Positions 10,506 through 21,559 are shown, counted from the first letter of the stretch. The stretch is 64,000 nucleotides of DNA from Macrocystis pyrifera (GCA_031763025.1 JASSKH010000002.1:21157168-21221167); one strand, 5' to 3'. The notes: generated from the letters alone by a model not told the origin. Translations and numbers: made by a program.

Positions 10506-11792
10506 GGGGGTGAGGGGGGCGTACTGATTTGTTGCTTGCCTTAGTCATTTTATCATTGCCACACATCCCTTTCGACACGTAGCACCGTTCCTACTCCTAA
10601 TAGAGACACCTCCAACAGCGGGGCTCTCATTACGTTGTTTCCATATATTTCATAAAAACTTATTGCTAATCTTATCCCTTCCTGTTTCGCCGACTGTGAC
10701 CACCATTTATCTCGTCGGATAACGATCGTTTGCTCGCTGCTATCTAGTGTACCAAACTCCCCCATGTCACATTCGTCTATTTTCTTCATCTCTTCTAACA
10801 CATCCTCCTTGTACATTTCACAATCCCTTGCTATGTGAGTTCTGCTCTGTACTGCTTTGCCACACGGGCACATCTGTGCATCTTCTTCCTCTTGCTGGCT
10901 ACTGTTATACCTATTTCTTCTTTCTGGCAGGTCTAGGTCCCCTACGCGAAATCGCAGTTTCAGCGATATCGCGAAGTCCATTAGGCCGTGCACATACGGT
11001 TTCATTCCTATCCCTTCGCTTGACCCCCCGTACATCCCTTGAGTGTTTCTCCGGCTTCACCTTATTTCTTAGCGCTAGTCTTTCCCTTCTTTCTACCTTT
11101 TCTTCAACTGCTGCCTTGTACCTCCCAAACTTCTCTACGCACATAATGTCTTCTTGGTTTCCTCCTGTATCCTTCAATACATTCTCGACTACGCTATCCC
11201 ACCTTATTCCACCTCTCACCCTTTTGCTACTTTCTCGCATACAGCTCTATCAACTGTGGCTGGTACCCTTTTTCGAGTATGATCCTTTGTATTGCCATTT
11301 CAACTTTCTCATGTCTCTATTTGCCGCGTATGGAAAAAAATCCAGTTCTGCTCTAAATGCTGTTTTACTTGTCGTACTTGAGCATCCTAATATAATCTTA
11401 GGTGTTGCCATCTGCGCTGTTTCTAGCTATACGACGAACTTCGCGCTCCCTTCTCATACTTCTTGTGCGCATTCTAGCTTTGGTACTATCACATTCACCA
11501 GGATACATCTCTTAATTCCAGTGTCAAGGTACGAGTCTGTTAGGATCGCATCCATCTTGCCTACGTGTGCACATTCACCAGGATACATCTCTTAATTCCA
11601 GTGTCAAGGTACGAGTCTGTTAGCATCGCATCCATCTTGCCTACGTGTGATTTACCCTTTCCTATCACTTTTGCTCTGTGCGTATCCCAAGAGAGATATT
11701 TTGAGATTCCTACGCCAAGGTACGTACACCGGAAGATGATCGGTAATTCATCTTCTCCCCACTTCCAACTGAAAGTTATCGGGTTCACCTGA
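10506..11792 (-). pseudogene. 5'-truncated poly(C)-tailed LINE: end of reverse transcriptase and C-terminal domain
   Basis: On the minus strand it begins within the post-catalytic reverse transcriptase region (FSWKWGEDELPI, KVIGKGKSHVGKMDA) and continues to RFRVGDLDLPERR and a Cys-rich knuckle CPCGKAVQSRTHIARDC. It ends at the shared 3' sequence AGCAACAAATCAGTAC and a C-rich tail (10506-10530 as G runs). These match the plus-strand LINE at 30400-31529 in order. An 80-base internal tandem duplication and several frame breaks make it inactive. It is inserted at the cut edge of a gypsy pol. Confidence 0.9.
11491..11650. repeat. 80-base tandem duplication inside the LINE fragment
   Basis: 11491-11570 and 11571-11650 are the same sequence with a single visible difference (GTTAGGATC versus GTTAGCATC). 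80 is not a multiple of three, so the duplication breaks the frame. The near identity says it is recent relative to the decay of the LINE. Confidence 0.9.
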
Positions 11793-11866
11793 TCTTGGTT
11801 ACATACAAAAATACAACTTCGCCGTCACCCTTCATTCTCTAGTATATTCAAGTGTCTTCCCTATTT
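11793..11866. other. Short spacer between LINE fragment and short element
   Basis: 74 bases with no recognisable feature separate the truncated 5' edge of the LINE from the tail of the next poly(C) short element in the same orientation. Confidence 0.35.
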
Positions 11867-12121
11867 GGGGAGGGGTGTACTCAATATCATGCATGGCTGT
11901 AGTCGTATGACCGTAGAACCTCGCATCCCTACAATGCCGGCACAGAGCACGTCGGGTTTTCACCGACCAGGTAGCCATTGCTTACACCAAACGCGAAGTG
12001 TTGTGAGGTGTTGGGCGAGTCGCATGAAAGGTGAGCTGCATCCTACTAAGAACCGCCTTTGAGGCGGACATTCTTGCGTATAGATGACAGCGTCAATGAG
12101 TTGATTTAACTTCTGGTGTGG
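11867..12121 (-). mobile_element. Poly(C)-tailed short retroelement, 5'-truncated
   Basis: The minus strand carries only the 3' half of the family, from CCACACCAGA through GGTTCTTAGTAGGATGC and AAAACCCGACGTGCTC to the C-rich tail at 11867. The cut edge at 12121 adjoins another G run on the plus strand (GGGGAGGGGGGG at 12119-12130), so it was truncated beside a C tract. Confidence 0.8.
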
Positions 12122-12388
12122 GGAGGGGGGGTGGCGGTGGAGGTCAGCCGTGTTTCATAAAAGGAAAGCGTTTTAAGGGGCGATACAGCCGAGGCGAAGC
12201 AATGACGCTTGTTATCATAAAAAAATCAAGTGTTACAAAAATGGTACCAGAACAAAGCGGGAGACACCGGGACAGACACATTAGCAGAGAGGAGATACAT
12301 ACGTGAAACACCGACAAAGCAAATAGGAAACACGAACAAAAAATATAAAAAAACACCACCAGATACGTAACATCATCGCAGCCCAATT

Positions 12389-12495
12389 ATTACGGGGGAC
12401 CATAGTAAATAGGACCAAATATTGTTAGTAAACATAGGTAAATATGTAGGTTTTTGTGTGTACCGTAGGTCCTATTTACTATGGTCCCCCGTAAT
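12389..12495. mobile_element. 107-bp MITE, copy 1
   Basis: Terminal inverted repeats of about 28 bases (ATTACGGGGGACCATAGTAA at the left, its complement at the right) enclose about 50 bases with GGTTTTTGTGTGTAC. Diverged copies lie at 12931-13037 and 37567-37673. There is no coding capacity. The three copies share both ends and the interior, which fits a non-autonomous DNA transposon. A TA target duplication is possible but not provable here. Confidence 0.85.
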
Positions 12496-12748
12496 AGTGG
12501 TTATTGCTTGTTAATGTTGGTGATGGTGGTGGTGTTTGTGTGTATGTGTGTGTGTTTTTTTTTGCTATGCGGTACTAGGGTTCATTTTTTTTTTTTTTGT
12601 TGTTTTGGTTTTGTTTTGTTTTTTCTTGTTACTTGGTTGTCTCGTTCGTTTCTTAATCTGCAATGTTTTTGTTTGTTGTGCTGCGTTGTTTGTCTTCTTG
12701 TGCATACATGGTTTATTGCTCTTGTCTCGGGGCGCCCCGCGATGGCAG

Positions 12749-12869
12749 GGAGGCGGCCGCGACGTTCCAGCGGAGCCTGGACATTCGGCAGAGAGTACTG
12801 CCGCCGAACAGCCTTGAAACGGCACAAGGCCTCAACAACCTCGCGCTTCTCTACACTAGCCAAGACCAG
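12749..12869 (+). CDS. Isolated TPR exon, kinesin-light-chain type
   Basis: The segment reads one tetratricopeptide unit: TFQRSLDIRQRVLPP, then LETAQGLNNLALLYTSQDQ, matching the KLC/TPR_12 pattern of A..F.RAL.I....L...HP..A..LNNLA.LY. It is bounded by an AG at 12747-12748 (GATGGCAG) and a donor CAG/GTGCGC at 12870. The length of about 121 bases is close to one 42-residue repeat. In brown algae, single-repeat TPR exons of NB-ARC-TPR and related genes are known to be shuffled. No other TPR exon is in the window, and two MITE copies of one orientation flank it, so it looks like a displaced or captured exon. The partner gene is unknown. Confidence 0.75.
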
Positions 12870-12930
12870 GTGCGCAGAGGTTTTCCTTTTTTTTTTCATT
12901 CACTTAGTTTATCTTCACTTAGTTTATCTT

Positions 12931-13037
12931 ACGACGAGGGACCATAGTAAATAGGACCAAATATTGTCAGTAAAAATATTTAAATAGATAGGTTTTTGTG
13001 TGTACTGTAGGTCCTGTTAACTATGGACCCCCGTAAT
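12931..13037. mobile_element. 107-bp MITE, copy 2 (diverged)
   Basis: It has the same order as copy 1: GGGACCATAGTAAATAGGAC, AATATTG, GGTTTTTGTGTGTAC, then GGACCCCCGTAAT. The left terminus is damaged (CGAGGGACC), and the right arm reads GTTAACTATGGA in place of ATTTACTATGGT. The orientation is the same as copy 1, about 440 bases away, with the TPR exon between them. Confidence 0.8.
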
Positions 13038-13240
13038 AGTAATAGTACATCATATCCAACGAGGAGGCCCACCTCGGCGCGATAAGTCCCAGACGTACTC
13101 CCATAGAGGTCGGTGCTGAACAACACTTGAGAGCGGGTGAACCCTAGTTGAACACGGTGCTCCTCAACCACCGCTCGCACCTGCTCTCGTGATTCCACAA
13201 TAGAGGTGACAACGTCAGCGGCAGCACCAGCAATACCCAT
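13038..13240 (-). CDS. Candidate coding segment, unrecognised
   Basis: The minus strand gives a balanced reading frame (ESREQVRAVVEEHRVQLGF, then LFSTDLYGSTSGTYRAEVG) that is cut at its 3' side by MITE copy 2. An Ala-rich start (MGIAGAAADVV) is encoded by a CAG-type patch. The composition is protein-like, but I recognise no family. It may be an exon or a relic of a gene interrupted by the MITE. Confidence 0.35.
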
Positions 13241-13570
13241 AGCGGCAGCAGCAGCAAAGTCAACAACAGCAACATCAGAAACGATACTCTAAATTACAAT
13301 AACGTAAGCAACAATTCCAGGACAACAACAGCAGCAATTCCATACGATACGAACATCAACAACACGGTTGGCAACAATAAACAAGGGCAAGGTCACTCAA
13401 CTACAGCAACGGCAATAACCGCAGCACCGCCAGATCGACAACAACAACGAAACATCAGTTCGACCAGCAGTACATCAACCTGGGACAGCAATAAAAGCAA
13501 CTGCACGACAAATCCACAGTGGCAGCAAACAACAGCAGCAACGGTGAAGTCAGCGACATCACGCCAGTGA
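13193..13570 (+). other. Open frame of low complexity (Asn/Ser/Thr/Gln-rich)
   Basis: From just after a TGA at 13190 to a TGA at 13568 one plus-strand frame is open for 125 codons, with no start codon used. The peptide is made of CAA/AAC/AGC/ACA codons (NNTVGNNKQGQG, PPDRQQQRNISS). This can come from a degenerate CAA/CAG repeat and need not mean a protein. It overlaps the antisense candidate at 13038-13240. Confidence 0.25.
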
Positions 13571-14601
13571 CAAAATCGCGATAGGTAGCGATATGTTCTA
13601 GAACGCGTCGAAATCGTCAATACAAAACACTCAGCGATACCCGTACCGATTCAAGCACGTTGTTGAGCCTGACATTGGTGTTGTTTTTTACTCTCGCAGT
13701 TCCCTATTAATGGCACCGCTTTGTGCCCAGGAATCGCGACTAGAGGCGAGGTATTATATTATTTTTATTTGCTGATGAATCGTGATCTAAAAACAAAACA
13801 AAAGTGCCGATAATATCGAACTCGTCGTACTTCTTCGTAGCAGTCCGCCATAGCACCCGTCGCAGTCTCTGTCCGCCATTGCACCGCCAGAAAGTTACCG
13901 TTAGCAAAATCCTTCACAAACGAAACAAAACGAAACGAACAGAATTTAAATAAAAGGAAACGTAGACGGATGGTATTGTGTTTTTAGACCCAGAACGATA
14001 AACAAACCAAACCCAACCGAATAAATGGCGTGGTCGACGGCTGATCCTAAAGACCTTTTAATATGAACGAACATGCGATGGCTGACAAAAAACACTGATT
14101 AGTTTTAAATGAGGTGCTGCGGGCCGAAAAGGGACACTACATCGAGAAACACGTACTATGTATACGCTGCAGTCAGATACACAACGTATTGATACCACTC
14201 GTGCTGCAGAGTGCTCACTTTATAACATGCATATCTTTCGTTGTTGTGATAACACTTACTACACACAGGGTAACTCCTTCGTTTTTTCTACGGTTAGGGT
14301 GGAGCTTAGGGGTTCAAAGCTAAGTAGCACATAACCTGAAATTTTGGAAAGGAAACACACAAACGACTGCGCAAGTAGCTCTCGCCTTTACCTCCTGTAT
14401 GAACTCCTACGTCAACTGCATCGTACTCTAGTTCCGAAGTAGATTCTACCCGAAGCGCGGACGAAATTGAAAATACACCGGCAATAACCAGTCACGAATG
14501 GTTGGTATTAAAGATCAGCGGATGGGGCTAGGGCTGTAGGGGGTGGTCAATTCCAGACAAGAAAGTTTAAGAAGCCTCACGAAGCATAGCAAACAACACA
14601 C
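13571..14601. other. No recognisable gene
   Basis: AT-rich single-copy-looking sequence with short frames only. No element ends or tandem structure were seen. Confidence 0.35.
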
Positions 14602-14715
14602 CTCGTGATCGACCATGAGCATCCGAGCGACTCCAAGGTAGAAAGGGTTCGGGTTGAGGTACGCCATCGTGTGGCGGTTGAGGCTGCTCTTCCAAGTGTG
14701 CTCCATCACAATCAC
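14602..14715 (-). CDS. Clean 38-codon internal exon, unrecognised conserved-looking protein
   Basis: On the minus strand a 3' splice site (pyrimidine-biased ...TTCATTGGTGCAG) precedes 114 bases in one open frame, followed by a donor GAG/GTGTGTTG. The peptide runs from VIVMEHTWKSSLNRHTMAY to LNPNPFYLGVARMLMVDHE. It is balanced, with Trp/Tyr/His/Pro-Asn content typical of a folded enzyme or transporter. Upstream on the same strand near 15040-15075 the words CACAGTGATGGAGCAAACAC give a similar start (ATVMEQT), hinting at a duplicated exon. I do not recognise the family. Confidence 0.5.
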
Positions 14716-15375
14716 CTGCACCAATGAATAGTAAAATCAACAAGTGTTGAGTTTGAGAAAGTGAGACAAGACCCACCAAAATCATCGTCAAACGTCAACT
14801 CATACTTCGAGTATGATATCTCGTATATATTTTTTATTTGACCGGAGATCGAAAAGCAAAGCAGGAACAAAGAAGCAAAAGGAAACACGGAGTGCAAGGG
14901 GAAAAACTTGAGAAGGAAGACGTGTACAGGGTGCAAAGGGTCGTTCGTAAAAAACGAAACACTTCAGAATTTCATAGTTTGGCGAAAACAGGAAAAGAGG
15001 ACGGTAAGCGAAGAAGGTGGGACGGGATACGAATGATCGGAGAGGTGTTTGCTCCATCACTGTGGCGTGCACCACTTAAAAGAGGAAACGATGTGTAAAA
15101 TAATCGCGTAGCTCAGTTTTGCGCGTTCTGTTGGCTTTGTTATTTACTTGACGAACGCTAGAAAACAGGGAGAACAAAACTAAAACAAGTTAACCGGCGT
15201 AAACGAACAGACGGAAAGCATGAGAAGCGGGGATAGGCAAAATTTGAAACAAGTAGTTTTTTTTGCAAGGTTGACGAAAATGGGGACAGACTAGAAAGCG
15301 TATCAAAGAGGCATGAAACGAGTGAAACACCTTCATCTGAAGAAACTTTGTTGTATGCAAGACAAAAAGGGGGGT
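14716..15375. other. Probable intron/intergenic sequence
   Basis: It lies upstream (minus strand) of the exon at 14602-14715. Apart from the VMEQT-like echo near 15040-15075 nothing is recognisable. Confidence 0.3.
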
Positions 15376-15831
15376 TTAGTAAAACAATAACTTTATCCGG
15401 AGAAGAGTTAGAAGGGGATTAGCCGAAAAAAAAGTGTATTTCGGACTTTTGACGTCATGTGGCGGTACAGGATAAACTCGCCTCAAGAATCGCCTTACAT
15501 CGGCAGCGCTCACTGACCAGGGCACTCCTGTACCGGGATACAAACCCCAGGGTGCACCTGTTTCTAACCTCTCGGGTTGGTTTTCATCGTTATATATGGC
15601 ACGGAATTCATTTTTTATGTCACGCAAAACACAGATCGATATGGTCCTCAACGTCGGCCTCCCCAACCTCAGAAGTAACAAGACAAGACCATCTGTTGCA
15701 AGGACCAAGAACATACAACCAACAGAGCAATGTCGCGAGTCAGAACAATGTCGCTGGATCATCTGCAGCATGCCGAAGCCCTTCGGCCCCGCGCGTGCCG
15801 GCCCCATGGCTATGAATGCCCACAAGTCCAT
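15376..15831 (-). other. Long unrecognised open frame overlapping a dispersed repeat
   Basis: A 151-codon minus-strand frame contains RLETGAPWGLYPGTGVPWS and ADVRRFLRRVYPVPPHD. It is one of the longer frames here but has no family I know, and the C-terminus is hydrophobic by composition. Its 5' part overlaps a sequence near 15764-15895 (CTGCAGCATGCCGAAGCCCT ... CCACAAAACAAACTCGGCAA) that recurs in diverged form near 55957-56040. It is probably part of an old dispersed element. Confidence 0.3.
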
Positions 15832-16869
15832 CGAATCCCAAGGCTATATAGCTCTGTCTTTATGAAGCCACAAAACAAACTCGGCAACAGCATTGTCTTG
15901 GTTGTGGCGTATATCAGGTACCAGTGCCATTTCCAGCAGTAGTGTAATACAAGGGATTATAATGGGCCTCTCCGCCCCGATCGACCACACTCTGAGACTA
16001 AGCAGCACGTCCGAACGAATCACAAAACCTGTGAGTTGCGCGTATAGGATCTAGCGTAGGTACAGTAATCGTGCCGAATACAAAACTGGGGGGCTATCCA
16101 TGCGAAAGCCAGACACATAACCCAGGCAAAGACGCGACCCTCCCTGCAGTATTGCCCCCGTATAGCGAAGGAATATCAAACAACATAGCCCGATTCCGGA
16201 GAACTAAATAGAGCAAACTGCATGTGATATAAGAGACTTTTGCACAAAAGAAACACCGGTGAACAGGTAACCGGGACTCCCCCCTTGTACAACGTGGGCG
16301 CACAATATTTTTTTGGAAGAACTCGAACAAATGGGGTACCGCGCGAGGTCCTCCAAGACAAAGCTATCAACGTTACCAACCGAAAAAGAGGCCAAGATTG
16401 CCATTTTTTTTTGCTTATTTTCTGAAACATATTGAATATAGTAAAATATTGACAAAATACGTCATTGAGTCAAGTCTAACTCCTTACACGTCAGTATTTG
16501 GGTCTTGAAAACTGGGGAACACCCGCACCCTTCTCCGTCCGGCCATTGTTGATCCGCCCTCTGACGACCTCGACAGGGCTGGAAAACACGATAATTTAGC
16601 GTGTGTCATGTTGTTATGGCTCTCTGCGAGGGTGCCGTACTACCTATTGATTATGCTTGTCGGCCAAAACCTGTGTATGTTCTTGAGACGGCGACAATAA
16701 CTATAACCCGATCCAGTCAGTTACCAAGGAGAACAAGTGACACAAAAAAGGTCTACCTGGTTCTTGTTGTCGATAATAAGAAACTCTCGCCAGAAGACTA
16801 TAACTGAAAGGGACAGCAGACAGCTTTACAAAAACGAGATATGATTTTTTAGCTCGTACGGGAACGACC
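15832..16869. other. No recognisable gene
   Basis: Short frames on both strands overlap one another without family signals. Confidence 0.3.
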
Positions 16870-17226
16870 ATGTCGGAAGCCGAGAGGAGCAAGCGCGCTG
16901 AGAAGACTGCGGAGTGTCGCGTGCTGCAAGCGATAAAACTACGCCACAATGACGCAGCTCGTGCACGTGATGTGGTCCATACTCGATCCTTGAAGGAGGT
17001 CGGAAATCGCCAATCGACAAAACATCTGTCGAGGAGCGAAAATAACAAATGGATGACGAGCAACGTCTTTGCGTCGGTGCAGCAGCAGGGTTAGCGGCGG
17101 AGCACTAGTGTAGGTTGCGCGTGGAAGCACAAACCCTTGGAGCACAAGCGGGACTGTACGATGGACTGAGGCGGGCCGGGGAGGCGTGCGTAGAGAGTCT
17201 GGGCGAAGAGATGCATCACATGTCTT
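16870..17226 (+). pseudogene. Relic of a coiled-coil family, copy 1
   Basis: The plus strand reads Glu/Arg/Ala-rich helix: SEAERSKRAEKTAECRVLQ, then AIKLRHNDAARARDVV. After a stop and frame change it continues as RLRVEAQTLGAQAGLYDGLR and RRAGEACVESLGEEM. The same order of blocks (QA.K..HN..RARD, later RRA.EA.V.SLGEM) occurs at 21560-21971, so the two are diverged copies of one gene or element. It is predicted to be an extended coiled coil. Function is unknown. Confidence 0.45.
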
Positions 17227-17353
17227 TGGATTCGCTATGTTAAACGTTTTTTGGGTGGACAACGTCTACGTCTTTGGTGCTCAGCGGGAGGGTCAACGGA
17301 TGATCCCCGCGAGTGGCTCGCCTCTCAGAAGCTCAACCTCAAGCATATCTTAG

Positions 17354-17930
17354 TTAATCGGTGACATCGGCAAGCAGTCGGGTGGCATCGCCACCTTCCA
17401 GTTTCCGCTCTGCTGATGTTTTCGTAACGAACAGTAATAGTTCTACTCGTAAGCCACACACCCAGCTTGTCCACCTTTCTACCTCAACCATTAATATTAT
17501 CTCTGATGGCTGCTGAAAGGCTGTAAGCTCTTGGTTTTTGGACTCGATGTGGATCATTTTGGTGACCGCTGCTGTCAAGTTGCCTAGTTGTGGTTACTTA
17601 AAGTTAACAATTAACATTTCCCACATAGATCATGAGACGTGGACATTGCTGGTACCGGCCCATTGTGCGTACCGAATTGAGAGGTCGTCGACACCTCGTG
17701 GGGTTTTCTGCATTGTCCAACGTCTCCCCACGGTCTTTTTTACGCCCACGTTGTGAAGGGGGGCGGTCCCGGCCACCTCTATGGTATGCCACACCGAATT
17801 GAACTGAGTGAGGGCAGGCCCAGAAGCGCGTATTCGTAGAGGGTCCGCCCGTACAGCAACGTAGGTATGATAGGATTCTATAATCGTACCAGCAAACAGC
17901 AATCTTGATCTTTCGGGAAACAGCCTTCAA
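17354..17930 (-). other. Unrecognised overlapping minus-strand frames
   Basis: Two minus-strand frames (one with ALTQFNSVWHTIEVAGTAPL, the other with KMIHIESKNQELTAFQQ and RVELLLFVTKTSAERKLEG) look more protein-like than chance and lie in line, separated by a frame change near 17600. They may be one decayed gene. No family is recognised. Confidence 0.25.
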
Positions 17931-19444
17931 TCAATCCGGAAATGGTGCACCAAGCACATTTGTCTTCTGCGTTTTTTTGGATTCCTTGTGGTTTTATTTT
18001 TGCGGGATGATTGTGGGCCGATAGAAATGATCTCCAAAACGTCCATTAGTCTCAAAAAAACAAAATCTCCAGTTCCTAGCCAGTGCCCACCAGGGGATGG
18101 AGGATGCTCAGGTCGGCGACTGGGAGCTACAGGCCACCACGCTGAGAAGTAAAGGCATGCAAACTACTGTACGATGACGATTCAAGTTAATCTTGGTAGT
18201 TTGAGGGACATCCGTAAAACGTGGAGCTCAAATACCTGACGTCGCCGTGAAGCTCAAATACCTGACGTCGCCCAAACTGAGCCGAAATCGCAACCAGAGT
18301 TGGCTGAGCAGTCAGCATCACTGAAGGAGCCTGGCCAACCTTTTCCAAGCCAAGCTCTCGGACCCGGGCTGACTGTGATTATCTGGCACCAATCGCCTTG
18401 AATGCGCATCAGCAGGCTGCACCCTGAACGAATCAGCGTCGTCTGTTCTGTGTGTGGAGAGATCTGCCCGTTCGGTGCTTTGGTCCCGTTTGAGCTTGTC
18501 CGAGTTTTCTCGTACATGTTTTGCCGAGACACGATTGAGACCATGCAGCATACGGCGCCCACTCACACCGCGTAGGACTCTCATCGTCGGGTTGTTAGTG
18601 CCCGAGGCAAAACCCGCGGCAAAAACCGTGAGCGGTAGCTCAAGATCGACCTATTGATAGCTTGGTCGATGACACTGGCCTGCTGAGATTTGTCAAATTC
18701 GAGTGTGCATCGGATGCATCGTACGAAACACTGCTTTGATTTGATGCTGTTGAAGGCCGATAGAGGCTTGTAATCACACCACTCCCAGCAGAATAAAGCT
18801 ACTGCGGGCAAGGAGTGGGTGCTGGTTATTCCGAAGGAGGTGTGAGCGCAGCGCTTGTCCGTCAGTCAGTCTCAGTGCCCCATGCCGCCGCTTGGGTTTT
18901 CACCGTTTCTTGCCTCTTTCAGGGCCGCACAGCATCAAGTAATAAAACACGAATATGTATGCTCTGTACCCCTACGTACCAGGTACAGCGGAACATCTAT
19001 TTTTCTTACAGATACGTACATCTTAACTTTACTCTAAGGGGTCCACCTGAGGTAACTATCGACCACCAAAAAGTGTGCAGATGAAAGTCAAGGACTATTC
19101 TCGAAAATTTGTCAAGTGTTGATGAAAACTTCTGAGATACAACGAATCCTACAACTCACATTTGAGACTAAAATCATTGAACGCGACACCAGATTGAGAA
19201 AATCTCGCCTTGCCTCGCGAATTGGGTCTCCATACTACACAAAAAGTGGTAAACCGTACCAGGTATGGTGTATTGGTATCGTATCGTTTGTTTACCCGCT
19301 TCCTGGCGACCTCGTAATACCTGAAAACGTGTGTTTTAGGAATTTTTGGCTTTCATGCAACTGCTGTGTGATATGGTTTGCACAACTACACCCTTGCAGA
19401 CCTCGGATAACGCAACACTCCGATCACACTTATGCAGGTGATGG
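17931..19444. other. No recognisable gene
   Basis: It contains a two-copy 22-base direct repeat at 18225-18272 and two TACCAGGTA motifs (18977, 19257). The frame at 18318-18584 (minus) is Arg/Ser-rich without a family. Confidence 0.3.
18225..18272. repeat. 22-base direct repeat, two copies
   Basis: AGCTCAAATACCTGACGTCG plus CC occurs at 18225-18246 and again at 18251-18272, identical. TGACGTC is a possible bZIP/CRE-type site, but no gene start is seen beside it. Confidence 0.7.
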
Positions 19445-21290
19445 GGCCTAACACAGGGACGTCGCAACGTCTGAACATAATGTCAGCACTGGAGGATCAG
19501 TCACGGTAAGGCCGCAACACAGTGTGAAGTGGAAACCCACGAACGTGCAAACGCCTTAACGTTATGTTTCTGCTCGATCTCGTCCAGCTCTGGTACAGTA
19601 ACATTATGTTACGCGGCGAACGGTGCTCGTACTAGCATCGTAACACAGTGTCAGGCTTTGACCAAACACGTACGCTATCACTCTGGCATGCCCAGATCCA
19701 TATCCGCATATTTACTAACACGGTAACAAAATATTACTGTCTATGCAGCGTTAGACATAACACACTAACGCAGTGTTACCTTTAGGAGGAGTGCTATACA
19801 TAACACCCTAACATAACGTGATCATGTTGGCCAGGACTCCCTAACACATATGGTTGTGTTACAAATGAATCACTAACATAGAATAACCTAGTGGCCAGCG
19901 CTAATAACACTACGTTATCTGGACCCATCTGATTGCCTTAGGCTCGGATGACGTAACATTTAACCTACGTTAAATATGTTACAGTCTTAGCCGGCCGATA
20001 CGTAACATCGTGATAGGATGTTAGCCTAAATGCGGAGGTCTCTCTTAACATAACGTTACAGTGTTACGTCAGTAAATATCTGATTGTAACATTTCGTTAC
20101 CGTGTTACCATAAAACTCAATCCGGGTCGAACATGATGTTACTGAGCTATCTTTGGGGCCGAAGTCGTTCCAACGTAATGTACGACAGTACGTGACCCTT
20201 TGGATCTTCCCGAGATTTAACATGTGTTACCTGTGCTAGTGGTAAAGCGGTGTGGCGGAGTAACATGACGTTCTGTCGCCGTGTTGTCGAATTTCGACGA
20301 CATCCCAACAGGGGACGCCTACAAATTACCCCCGGGGGGAGGATAACATAAAATCCCCGGTAAAAAAAGTTATCCACATTTTGGAAACCCCGCAACAGGG
20401 GGTATTTAGCGGGAATCCCCGCAAAAAAAAAAACGTTTTAAAAAAATAGGAAACCCCGTCACAGTACATTATCTATCTATAGCACCAGTATGTCAACCAT
20501 TTATCAGGTAATCTGCATACTCGCACATACGAAACAACACAGAGTACCAGGTAGTTGTTGTTGATGTTAGATCGGGAATGTACGCTGTCTGCCATGATGT
20601 GTTACAACATAAATCGCATACCAGGTACAAGCCAGCACACTAACATGATGCTAGTGTTTTCTCGATCATGTACGTTACCCTTTGACATGTGTTATGGTGG
20701 CACGAATTTCGTTAACACACTAACATAACGTCGCTCGACACGGACTGCTGCTGCGGTTGATACGGGAACAAAATGCTAACGTAAAATTGGCCATATACGT
20801 TATCGCCCTAACGTGTGTAACGATAGTCAACAGGATTTCCACTAACACACTAACATAGTGTTATGTGTTCAATTGGCCATGTACGCTATCGGTCTAGATT
20901 GTGTTACGGTAGCAAGTAAGAATTCTGCTGACAAACTAACATAACGTTACTTGCTACGGGCTGATGCCGCTAACACGCTAACACAATGATAGTGTGTTGT
21001 TGACCATGTACGTCATCCCTTGAACGTGTGTTACGATAACCACCAGGAATTCCGCCAACACACTAACTTAGTGTTGCTTGCTATGGGCTGCATACCCCAA
21101 CACCGCAGACATATACTGGGGTCTATACGGAATCTAGGAAACCATCTTAACATGATGTTACGCGATCGCCCGCCAATATCATAACACAACACCATGTTAT
21201 CACAACATCCAGAAAGTAGTTAATGTAGTGACGTAATGTTACGATTTTGTTTCGCTGACGCCTAACATTAACATAGAACGTCAAGTGTTA
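19445..21290. repeat. 1.85-kb tract saturated with TAACA/TGTTA words
   Basis: I counted about 49 occurrences of TAACA or TGTTA across 1.85 kb, against about 3.6 expected for two pentamers. Many form small dyads such as TAACATTATGTTA (19600 area), TAACATAACGTTA (20047 area) and TAACATGATGTTA (21150 area). No gene is present. The interval 20270-20460 is different: G/C and A runs with ATCCCCG/AAACCCCG words, possibly an insertion. The nature is unknown: a degenerate satellite, an old element or a cluster of protein-binding sites. Confidence 0.8.
20640..21100. repeat. Four degenerate tandem units of about 110-130 bases
   Basis: Within the TAACA tract, the order GGCCATGTACG.TATC, then AACGTGTGTTACGATAG, then GGAATTCCGC, then AACACACTAACATA repeats four times with drift (near 20660, 20790, 20875 and 21005). 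This is a local tandem amplification of the motif-rich sequence. Confidence 0.7.
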
Positions 21291-21559
21291 CGTTGTCCGA
21301 AGCGTGCACCCTTGAAATAACAGGTTTGCAGTGTGTGCACGTACAAATCAAATCCGCAGCACGTCCACCCAGTTGAAGACAAGAACGGGCTTCTCCAGCA
21401 TCGGCTGTCTCAGGGTAATCATGGCAAATTCTGAGCGAAAAAAAGATAAATCTACAAACACTCGTGGGCCAGCTCTGAGCAAACAAACGACGACCACGTT
21501 TCTCGCACGGGTAATACCCTACGCGAAGCGGCGACCATAAGGCGTGTACCATGATAGCT

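Noticed and set aside
10440-10578. Continuous start of the 251-residue minus-strand frame as the gypsy protein N-terminus
   Set aside because: The first ~30 codons are LINE 3' end and G/C tail read through the junction, so the fusion is accidental.
10553-11035. 160-residue minus-strand protein as a complete gene
   Set aside because: It is the C-terminal end of the LINE polyprotein; its apparent start is internal and the upstream frames are broken.
12481-12954. 157-residue plus-strand frame near the TPR exon
   Set aside because: It is in a different phase from the TPR reading and its hydrophobic part comes from T/G-rich simple sequence.
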